Shown in pieces: positions 43,810 to 53,594 of a stretch of DNA of 64,000 nucleotides. The position numbers and the translations under genes were made by a program. The notes under the pieces were generated by a model. It was not told where the DNA came from and did not search any database. It was given only the letters and a program-made list of their open reading frames with translations. Each line of letters opens with the position of its first letter. The first letter of the stretch is position 1. The stretch is from Morchella semilibera (Eukaryota; Ascomycota; Pezizomycetes; Pezizales; Morchellaceae): assembly GCA_009192285.1 (NCBI GenBank), contig WBVU01000022.1, positions 372,001 to 436,000 on the forward strand. The letters are read 5' to 3'.

Positions 43810-46764
43810 GTTTCTGTAGCTATGAAGGTTTGTGAAGACAATTGAGGGAGAAGAGGAGAAAAATACCAACTCAATTTGGACCCAGGTCACTATGTTGGGA
43901 AGGGGGTGCACACCTACTCTAAGTACTCTTCTCTTTTTTTTCTTCGTGTGCTCTTGTCCGTTAACCCACGATATTGATAATTGGCTGTTTAGGCATGTTA
44001 CACGAGGCAGCTGACTGTGGCGGAGAATCTGCTGCATGGCTGAGCCTATAAATGTGAGGCTAGTGATGGCACTCCTCAACTTGCCCAGTTAAAGTTAATG
44101 CCGTCTATATATAGAGAGTTAACAACAGTTTCTAGAGCGGAGTATATAGCAGAGTATAAAGTGCAGGAGAATCGAGAGCTCAGAGCTCTGAAAAAGACTC
44201 TTTTAGATTGCTTCTAAAATTAGATTTCGGGGCGAGACCCCTGTTTCCATAGAGCAGGTACATCTTTTGAAGGGAACTTTTGTGCGAGTGGCCTCTTCCT
44301 CGTTTCCAAAGTGCTATTTTGTTGCTATATCGCTATATCATCATCGTAAATATATCCTGCTTCATGACGTGGTTTTGCGGGAGAATCATGACTCGAGTGT
44401 AATATCACATGACCCCCTCGAGTCATTATCAAGAAGGACGAAATGCTTCCGCAAGCTGTGCGAACAGCACATATTTTTAGACTCATGGCTTTAGTGGTGA
44501 TGGTTGCCTATGGCGACGATAATAGAAGCCCCGCAGATCGGATAGCTAGGTTTCAAAAAACAGCAAGTACTGTGAGCAGCTTGTTTATGTGGCATTGGAG
44601 GATCGAGGATTCACTCTGTAGAAAAAAAAAGTAAAGAAATAAGAAAGCACTTTGTTAGCAGCCGCTGTATATCGGTAAACGGGGAGAATCTCCATAATAA
44701 TGGAGTTTTGAAGCCAACCATCACCATCAGAAATTAATTTGAAACGGCTGACATGCAGAAAGTCTACGTCTCAGACCAGTGCAAAGGGCTTTTGGTGACA
44801 GATCACCACACAGGAGATCAGTAAAAGAGTAGCCTGATTTGCTTCAGGGCTGGTTGATATAGGTGGCAATCTAAAGAGTGAGTATGTCATAAACAGATAG
44901 GGCTAACTTATCATATTAGTCCCCCATCTTACCTCTCATCGCCTTAATATGGTAGCATCTCATCACCACCTGTCTCGCTATTATGCGTCCTTAATCCTTC
45001 AAGTTCCGAGGAAAGAGAAATATAAATGGCTGCTCGGATTTAATGATTGGTAGGACAGCTTAGGTGGGGACCATATTTTGAACTTTGGATAATGATAGTT
45101 TAGTCAGCCTCTAGTACGATGTCTTAGCTCGACAATTTAAGACTCTGCACGGGGGATCAAAGATGGTGGTATACTCGGGGGCAGAGATTTCTAGTTTTTA
45201 GCGGTTGCAGAGCTGATCCTTTTCGCAGTTCGGAGCCAGTTATGCTCCTATCCTGAAACTTTTGACGATTCTCTGAAGTCCTATATTAGCACAACAAAGG
45301 TAGCCATACCCGTGTTCTTGATGGGGCGGACGGGGGAGGGGGGGATGGTGGTGGTGGTATAAAGATTTGGCCAAGCCCAGTTTTTCAAATTTTGAGCTCA
45401 AACTCTGAGTTCTTGGCCGGATTTTTTTTCTCACACAAAAAACTATCGCCAAGAACTAAAATTTAGATTCAGAGGCGGCCAAACCACTCTAATTAAAATC
45501 CCCCCAAGGCAAGGCGTTGCAATCGTGCCCCACAGCACTGGGACAACTAAAACCGAGTTATTCCTCATGACGCAATCCGCTAGCAACCATCCCGCCCCGT
45601 TCCTTTCAACACCACGTGCTCCTTTCCACCCGTTTCCTCCAATGCAGATCCACAGCATGTATCAGGTTCGCCTCAGAAACAATGCTACCGTGATTCCGGG
45701 TCTCTGTCTGTCTGCAGATTCATGAGAATCATCTCTGTCTTTCGTAAATAAGTGATCTCGGATTCCCTTATATATATTGCAATTCCTCAGCTCGAGCGGC
45801 GGAGGTCAAAGCAGGAACCTCGTGTCTGAGGTCTTTGATTGCCAACTGGAAACTGTTGCAAACGATGTCTAGGAACAGAGAGGCACGCGTTTTGGATATT
45901 AATGATAGTTTCAATTGCGTATAACATGTAAGTTTAAGCTCAATGAGTATATACGTGTGTGAGATACTTAAGTTACCAAAAGAGATCTAACCAGACCAAC
46001 CGCCACAAATTCACAACCAGGACACCCTTGCATACCACCAGGACTCACTCCTCCAGCTTGTTTGGTCGACTGACCACCAACCGCTCTACGAGTCCGTCCT
46101 CCGTACCGTACCTCCCAACTACATATAACCAATGAGATCTATAATAGCAGCACAACAAAACAGAAATCTATAGTTCGTGATATTCATTGTCAACGCGTAA
46201 AACTTCGTAAAGAAACAGCAACAAGGATGAAAAACAAAACAAAAAAAACCTCCCCCCCTGTGTAGCTAGGCCTGTAGCTGATTATAAACTAAATAATTGG
46301 CATAAAGAAATAAGTGTGTAAAACATTAAGATCATGTCGAGATCAATGTACCCCTATAATCGAGTTAAACGAAGTGAAGGTTATAAAATAAAAGTTAATA
46401 AATACTAAGGAAATGCATAATGTCATCAAGAGTTCATGGCCTTATTGATCAGGCAGTAATATGTATATGCCCGACCGGCCAGTGAAGATGGGCCTAGGTA
46501 TAGGTGCATAAAGAGGTATTAAGGGGGTTTGTGGTTGCAAGCGTAAACCTTTCGCAAGTAACGTAAGGAGATATTAAAGAGTTGTATAAACTCCGGTATT
46601 AAAACTTCCTTTTCTTCGATTCGTATGTCGTTTTGATTCAGTTTCCTCGGAGCCGCTGGGAAAGGCGATATTCCGTATAATAGCCAGGAAATTAGGGCTA
46701 GGGAATGCATCGCTTTAAGGAGTTTGTCGTCTATCTGTCCAATTATTCTGAACAGCTGTTCACC
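43810..46764. other. Intergenic region between F-box/ankyrin genes 2 and 3
   Basis: No gene recognised in nearly 3 kb. A TATATATA motif near 44106 may be a promoter element for the minus-strand gene ending at 42838. A short inverted pair ATGACTCGAG/CTCGAGTCAT flanks about 20 bp near 44388-44426. The rest has short frames only. Confidence 0.5.
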
Positions 46765-47791
46765 CTACCAAGTACCCTGTCTTCCGCCCAAGCTCAGCCT
46801 TGCTTCGCCCCTATCCCTCGGCCTCCAATGGTAGTCCTCACAGCTACTTCCGCCCATATACGCCATTGGAGTCCTCCCAGCATCATCCCTTATGGTAACG
46901 CTGGCCCCGGCCGCAACAAGCAGATTGCAGACCTCTACCCTCCCTTCTAGTCTCGCAAGATGCAACGGGGTCTTCCCATCAAACGTGTCCTGCGCATCAA
47001 CCTCCGCACCTCTCCTCAACAATAGCTCCACAACCTCTTCATGACCCCACCTCGCCGCATGGTGCAGCGGGGTAGTTCCATGAACGAGTGTGCGAGCATT
47101 GGTGTCGTGGCCTTGATCCAACAGCTGCTGCACGAGTGATGTGTGGCCTTTCCATGAGGCCCAGTGCAATGCCGGGAAATCGAGGGAAGGGTTGAAACCT
47201 TGCACAAGCATGGCGGTGTGCTGGTATAGTGGTGTGATAAGGATTGCGAGGCTGCGGGATGCCAGCAAGAGGGAGCGTTGGTCCTCGAGGTCGAGATTAG
47301 AAGCAATTATGAGGAGAATTTCCGGGGGGAAATTTAGGAGGGGAAGTTTAGTCTTTAAGCTGCTACGGTGTTGGTGGTTGTAAGATTGATGTTTTTTTCA
47401 GAGATGGTCGTGGGAGGTGTTTCCATGGCTTCCGGAGAGGTTTTGCCTGGATGGTGGTGCCGGAGAGGGATATCGGGGTTGTTTGACGTATGGGGGGTAG
47501 ATATTGGGTGGTTTGGTCGGGAGGTTGCTGGTATTGGATTTGTTGTTGAGGTTGCGAGGGTGGTGGTGATGGTGGTAATGCGTGTTTGGTTTGGTAGTGA
47601 GGATGGAAGTGGGTTGTTTCCCTTGCGTTGGGGATCTTTTCGTTCTCGTTGTTGTTGCTTTTGTCTGTATGTCCGAGGAAACACGACCTGAAAAACGCCT
47701 TCACCCTACTCCTTCGTCCTCCTCTTGTGCTTCCCTCTCCCTCCCTCCTCTTCTCCGAAGACCTAGAGGCGCGGAAATGAATATGTGACAT
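46765..47791 (-). CDS. F-box/ankyrin-repeat protein 3, frame broken in an A run or spliced
   Basis: The 3' part (from about 47400 down to 46765) encodes an F-box (LPLLNFPPEILLIIASNLDL, EDQRSLLLASRSLAILI) and four ankyrin units: FPALHWASWKGHTSLVQQLL, TTPLHHAARWGHEEVVELLL, KTPLHLARLEGRVEVCNLLV and RTPMAYMG. The unit FPALHWASWKGH is nearly identical to paralogue 1. No ATG opens this frame. Upstream, an ATG at 47791 opens a Ser/Pro/Gln-rich frame (MSHIHFRASRSSEK) that runs to KPWKHLPRPSLKK. It falls out of register with the F-box at a run of seven A (minus strand; 47392-47398). One base fewer in that run would join the two smoothly, so I suspect a one-base indel, real or from assembly. An intron with weak sites is the alternative. 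C-terminal tail: EARLSLGGRQGTW. Confidence 0.65.
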
Positions 47792-49770
47792 GATTAATTT
47801 TTTTTTTCTTTTTTTAATTCGAATTTCTCTTGCTTTCTTCTTCTGAGTGTTGGGTGACGACGTTCACAAAAGGAGATCCTTAAGAGCTTTTTGTGGATTT
47901 TTTTTTTCACGTATGGGGATGTGTTGACACGATGTTATGATCAGATCAAACATGCAGGCAGGAAGCAAGCAAGCAAGATTATGGCACAGGTAACAGGCAG
48001 GTACTTGTATCATAATACTGTACCAAGAGTAGCAGGTATCATAGCAGGTAAAGTTGAGAGTACTCGTGCATGCAGAATTACCAGGGCGGGCAGAGGGTGC
48101 AAGCCATGGGCTGCATGGTGGGGCACATCCGAGCCCAATATGGGAGGATGTTCATATCATGTCTATCGATAATCTCCTTACCGTACCATACCGTAGGAAA
48201 TATGATCAAGATGGTGTCGCTCATAGGTGCTTCAAAGACAACGATTTGCCTTACCCAAGACCATGTTTCCTACCACCACCGACCACCGTTGTTCTCACCG
48301 ACAGCAAAAGCAAAAGCATTCACTCTCAAGTAATTGCTAGCCAGTGAAGTAGAACCGAATTAACGAGAGCGAAGAAGAGGTTTCCACTAAAGGGTGAATT
48401 TGTTACATTCACAGCTTGTTTCCTATTTTCGGCGTCTCTCTCCACCACCACTTTACCCTTTGACCGCGGTACCCCGGATAGCTAGCTGTGATCCGTCAGT
48501 CAGTCAGTCAGTCAGTTCATCAATGCACCCCGAGCAACCCAACCCTAACCACCCCCCCTAGGGCCTACTAGGTACTCCTGATGATCCCAGATGCCCGCAA
48601 AACATTTTTTGGCATTTACCACGTCAAGCGCGTTTCCTACCTCCACATTACACAGACAGAAAAACGAGCTCGTTTTTTTTTTCTCTTTCTATTCTTTTCT
48701 AGCATCCTTCTTTTCTCTTCTCCCTGCGCAATTTTTTTTCAACTGCAGTCCTGGCACCTACCTCGTAATTGTCTTCGCTGGCCGACCGACCGACGAACGC
48801 TTGGACCATCTGGAGTAGGTAAGGGTGATCTAGAGGGGGGGGGGGGGAAGGTGGCTGCCCCGTTAAAACACATATACTACATATATGCGATTCTACTCTA
48901 TGCACGCCCTGCTCGTTTCTCAGGAGATGATTTGGCGCGCTTCCGATTCCCGCCTGTAAGGTAGGGCTGAAACTGCCCTGTGCGGGGTGGTGGAGTGTAC
49001 CTAGTGGTGGTGGCACACCTGGTGGGTTACCCGAAGGGTAGGAGGGGAGGGAACAGTAGGTAGGTGGGTGGAGTACCTAGGTCCTAGGCAGTAAGGTAGA
49101 ATAGTTAGAATCCGCTGCCAGTAGTACCTAGGTATCAAGAGAGGGCCCTGATCGGTCCGCAGGGTACTTACATGTATATGGAGCAGGTATGTAGTTACTT
49201 TTACAGGACTGCAGCCTAGCTAGCCAATCTGACGAGGGTCTCCGATAAATCGATGTACGCTGCTAACGATACTCGGCTGTACTATATTTGCCCGGCAACG
49301 AAGAGTGCCTGTTTGGGTTCGTGATCTTTTTTTTTTCCTTTCGGCATGTCGTGCTCTGGGTTAGGGGATTTTCTGAGATGTGTGGCTTTTTTTTTTATGT
49401 GGATCTTTCGATATGGGGAAAACCCCCCCTAGATGGAGGTGGTTTGCCTGCTCGCCTTCTTGGCGTGGGGTCACGGTGGGGTTGATCAATTGAATCGAAC
49501 GGCGTTTTAAACTTTTTGATAGGAAACTAATTGCAATGGACCCGGGATTGTCAGTGGCATGCGCACCGCGACCCTCCAAAACAATTATTATTATAATTGG
49601 CCGTGTTACAACTGCAATAATAACTGTCAGTATGCATATGTAGGTAGGTTTCATCATGAACAATATTGCAAACACTTTTACTGCTACATACTTTACAAGA
49701 TTAACAAATCTAACCAGCCGTCTACACGTACTCAAACACTGCAAACTACAATATCCCAGCCCTAATACAG
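47792..49770. other. Intergenic region between F-box/ankyrin gene 3 and the lyase gene
   Basis: No gene recognised in 2 kb. It contains T runs (47798-47815, 48675-48683), a CAGT microsatellite at about 48495-48516, a G run at 48835-48847, a TACATGTA octamer at 49171, and one telomere-like AACCCTAACC near 48541 that is not part of an array. Confidence 0.55.
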
Positions 49771-51224
49771 CTAATTGTCCGAAGTAGCGGTGAGGTTCCC
49801 CGCCAGTTTCCTAAATCTCAAGGTCCCCCAACCCGCATTATCTCCCATGTTATTCCGCGTGTTTGTCATCTCGAAAGTCTGGTTCAACAAATGTTCCCTC
49901 ACATACGGCATCGACTTGCCCTCCTCCTGTGCGTAATGCGCATAGGCAATCTCATACACTGGCGGGAACTGGGCCCTCGACACATTTGAAATCACTTGCC
50001 ATGGGCCTCCCACCAGGTTGGCACCACACCTGTAAAAGCTCGGATCGTAGTCGACGTCATATCCAAGATTGTATTTTGCTGTATACTCATAACCCTTGAG
50101 GAGACGGTCCTTGTAGAGGCCCCAGTACTTGGTATCGCCCTGGTTTTCCGCAGTCAAGCAGATCTCGGCCATGTTGCCGAGGCCGAGAGAGGTGTGACCT
50201 TGGTCCCGACCCGATTCACTGTTTTGCCCAAAGCTGTTGATCTGGTTGGTGATGTTTGCACACTCGTGATGAAGATAGTGATTTAAGCCTTCATGGTACA
50301 TTGTACTATTATCCAGGAAGACTCCGAACGCCACAAGCGCCTTTTCGGCGCTGGTCCCCCAGTTGGCAAGGCTTGAATCGTAGCGTCAGTGACCATTGCG
50401 GGGAGGTACGGGGGGGAAAGGGAGTGAGGGAGGAGGGGGTGGCTTACAAGGGGTATTTCTGCCATGAAGTAGGCCATGTCTGGGCAGCGTGAGGATAGAG
50501 GACGTTCAACACCATACTTTTGAACTTGTCGATCTCGGTGCTATTCCACCCACTGTAGTACGCACGGATGATTTCCGCCGCGTTGACGAATTGCGGCCCG
50601 TAGAGGCCGGCGGTCAACTGCGAGTCTGTTCCATTCAACTTTTCAAGGGTATTCGCCCATTTGGTTAGGATCTCGGTGGATTTGATGGCGTGGGCTTCGT
50701 CGCCGGTGATGTAGTACCTGTTTTATATATAGACCGGATCAGCCAAGCTTATTGGTAAGGGAGAATGAACTCCGAAAGGGCAGGTGGCTAAGGGGGAATT
50801 CACATCAGAGCGTTCTGTAAAGCTGCGACACCATCATGGCTAAATTCCGTTTTCCCGGGTTGTGATCCTGTACCGTTCCTGACGACGTAAGGGAGAGGAC
50901 CCCTCATTGTGTAGGTCGAGAGCGATAGTTCATTCTTGGAGAACGCGAGATAGGCAGGATACCAAGGGTCGAGCTTCTGGGCGACAGAAGTCTTCATACG
51001 CTCGAGATCTTTATGGGTGTGAAGGATTCTGTGGGAATAGTTAGGGGTCTGGGCTAAGAAAGAATGACTGATATTACTGACCCAGGATGAACAAAAGTCT
51101 TTGGGGGCGGTCTGGGGCCGGTAGGAGAGGTAGCATTTGAGTTCCCGCGGGCACAAAGCGGGTTTGCAAGCACCGCTGTTGAGGCCGCGAGACCGAGAAC
51201 TATTAGAGATCGTAGGAAAAACAT
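49771..51224 (-). CDS. Secreted alginate-lyase-family polysaccharide lyase
   Basis: Minus-strand exons 51224-51082, 51028-50804, 50717-50448 and 50371-49771 (introns of 53, 86 and 76 bp, phases agree) give 412 residues. A signal peptide (MFFLRSLIVLGLAASTAVLA) precedes FVHPGILHTHKDLERMKTSV, the typical start of the alginate lyase domain (Pfam Alginate_lyase). Further blocks are SHDGVAALQNALMYYITGDE, NAAEIIRAYYSGWN, NWGTSAEKALVAFGVFLDN and the signature ESGRDQGHTSLGLGNMAEIC with its conserved His, then YDPSFYRCGAN. Members of this alpha-toroid family cleave uronate-containing polysaccharides by beta-elimination. The fungal substrate may be a glucuronan rather than alginate; I cannot tell. A TATATAAA on the minus strand near 51298 lies about 75 bp upstream of the start. 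Expected to be extracellular. Confidence 0.87.
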
Positions 51225-52252
51225 ATCTAATTTATTCCTATAAGTCTATGCTGACGAATGCTAAATCAGAACGTGTAATTCATGTTCCAAGGGCTGTTTA
51301 TATATGCCTTGTCCCCCCTTTCTGTTTTTTTGACATCGTCTCCATCTCGTTAAAAATATTGCAGGATCCTTCGGATTTCGATAATTAACCGTAACCCTGA
51401 CCCGCTAACTGAAGTCTCCATTTCTCCTATACAGCATGAATACTTTCACTCAAACAGCTCGCTAACAGCTGAATGGAGGCGTCGTGCAGGCCGGAGAGAG
51501 CCCGTCGAATACTCCGTCAAATAAACTGAATCGCATCTCCCGGGCGGAAGAAATTTTTCCCCGTTGCCTTTAAGAAAAAAGGTACAGGGATTCATTTCCA
51601 CGTTGTATTTTGTGGAGAAGAAGGGCGGGGGAAAAAGGGCGGGGGAAACTTGATTGTGATTTCCCCTGATGAGCAGTCCCGGTTCGCACCTGGCCGATCC
51701 CTGAAAGAACCTTCCTCCACGTTTCCATCGTATATATATAGTGGTTATGATCACAAGATAGAAATTAGCTTCGTCTTCTTCAGGTACCTCAACGGCGGGG
51801 GGGCGGCGAGGGGCTCCGTATGTAACTCCGTTCCCCGGTGTGGCTTGCTGGATTATGAACGAATATAAAGATGAAACTGAGATGCCCGATCCAGGTTCTT
51901 GCTACATAGTAGAACTGCCCTGCATGAATATATAGCTGTTGGTGAGTTCTAATGACTCAGCAGAGATTTTTGAGTGGGTTAGGGGAGCACTGCCTCTCCC
52001 CTGCGTTAAATTGCCAAGAATAATCCATATATCGTGATCATTTGAGATCAATGAATATCAGATCTATTCCTCTTAAGTTGTACCTACCCGTAGAAAATCT
52101 GCTTGAGGTATAGAGCACTTCCCCACAGACCGGTTTCCTGCAACTACCACACAGGCCTTGTTCCCTGGGGTTTCGTTAGAAAAATGTGATTGGAACACAA
52201 TTGGCGGACGTGGGATCGAAGATGAAGGATCTGGTATTATCCTTTGGGACCA

Positions 52253-52572
52253 TTAACAGAGATTATGGGTTGGAACTATGTATTTCCTACCTGGATTTGT
52301 AGTTAGCCCTATGGTTATACGAAGAAGGGTAGTTAACAGCGATGAATTAGCATATCTTATCACATTCTTGAAGGGCAAACCTGACAGGGGAGCTGGGCAA
52401 TACACGCCCCCGCCCCTAAAACGGAATCGTGGATGTACTTACTCTCTGTTTTAATTTGCATCTCTTCCGCTAGACAGATATTCTGGTACATATAAGGAAC
52501 TAGAGAAATAGATGCTGTGAAAATAGCCCCAGCGACAGCTTGGAGTCCTATAGCTACTGTAGCGGGGTACAT
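52253..52572 (-). CDS. Candidate small membrane protein, two exons, doubtful
   Basis: An ATG at 52572 opens MYPATVAIGLQAVAGAIFTA and SISLVPYMYQNICL, a hydrophobic segment. The frame then meets a textbook donor GTAAGTAC; splicing 52442-52393 (50 bp, ...GCCCAG) keeps the frame open for another 45 residues to a TAA at 52253, giving 88 residues. A TATAAAG on the minus strand near 52687 lies about 115 bp upstream. No homologue comes to mind. The donor and TATA are suggestive, but chance is possible. Confidence 0.25.
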
Positions 52573-52814
52573 GACTGGTTTACTGACTGATTGTGGATAT
52601 TGGATATGAAAAGCCGCATTCGTGAAGAATAGGAGATGGTAGACATGCGATAGATGGTTGAACTTTGATGAGGGTGCACGTGGTGGGGTGCTTTATATGT
52701 AAAGTTACATACCCCACGTGTAGTTGGTTGCGTCATGGACCCTTTTAAACGGCCTAGTCCGTTACATGTATGGTACAACGAGTGCGCCACGATTTGAAAT
52801 TAGTACGACATGTA

Positions 52815-52936
52815 CTCGCAACCTCATAGCGTTTCTGAACACTACCGCTATTACATGCCATACAAAAATGTAGCCCTGGCGGTTCCTTGTGCGTATGTAA
52901 TATTAGTCGTGTTCAAAAACGCTATGAAATTGCGAG
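52815..52936. mobile_element. Foldback (MITE-like) element, TA-bounded, 122 bp
   Basis: The left arm starts CTCGCAACCTCATAGCGTTT at 52815 and the right arm ends with its near-complement AAACGCTATGAAATTGCGAG at 52936; with the inner part the arms reach about 45 bp at roughly 80% identity. TA sits directly outside both ends (52813-52814 and 52937-52938). The loop is about 30 bp and the element is non-coding. The arms do not resemble those of the other foldbacks here. Confidence 0.65.
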
Positions 52937-53062
52937 TAGTCGACTGTGTTGAATTTGTAGACGTGTGTATAAATTTACAGAATCTAAAAGACCATTGAGT
53001 CCTCGATTTTAGGCACAAAATCGGATTAACTATATAAGTACATGTATATATATATATGATTA

Positions 53063-53175
53063 GTCTCGTCCCCAGACCCAATCGATATTTATTATTATTT
53101 ATTGTTCAATACCGGTGTGGACTAATAAAAATACAAATATACTAACCACACCAAAATAGGGGATGGGCACGAGAC
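53063..53175. repeat. Weaker foldback, about 113 bp
   Basis: GTCTCGTCCCCAGACCC at the left is matched by GGGGATGGGCACGAGAC at the right (inverted, 3-4 mismatches). An inner inverted pair GTGTGG/CCACAC lies between them. Only the left end is preceded by TA, so assignment as a TA-inserting element is doubtful. Confidence 0.4.
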
Positions 53176-53560
53176 AAATATATGATATGATGTGGCCACA
53201 CCTATTACCTTAAAATTTGCTAAAGGCCTATCTTATGTAATTCAACTTCCACGATTCTCGAGCTAATGACCTTATGGGTTCGGCAGAGAAACAAAAGCGC
53301 ACCACTGGCCCTGCATCCTTCGGAATTAGTTTTGTGAGGCTGCTGCTACCGATTCAATGATAGCGGGAAATGCCCCCTGGTTAGCCCCCCAGTATTTCTA
53401 TCAATATCAAAGTCGAGAGATCTAGAGATTATACTTAACACGCTCCCTGGAGAGTTAATTAACTCTATGCCCTGAAAGAGGGGTTGGGGATGATCGACGT
53501 TGCATGATAGAGGTTGAGCACTGCGTGCTTTACTAGCAAAGGCTCGCCGAGGACTTGGGT

Positions 53561-53594
53561 TATATTAGGCCCTTTGCGCAAAGGGCCTATTATA
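53561..53594. repeat. Near-perfect 34-bp palindrome
   Basis: The half TATATTAGGCCCTTTGC is followed without spacer by its reverse complement with one mismatched pair; the central 24 bp are perfect. It could form a cruciform. It is not near any recognised gene. Confidence 0.75.

Noticed and set aside
43810-44079. Extension of F-box/ankyrin gene 2 upstream of its ATG at 43809
   Set aside because: The extra 90 residues are of low quality and start at TTG; the promoter-like TATATATA near 44106 leaves this open, but I prefer the shorter model.
48541-48552. Telomere-like AACCCTAACC
   Set aside because: One unit only, not an array; similar single TTAGGG-type strings occur at 37484 and 54911.
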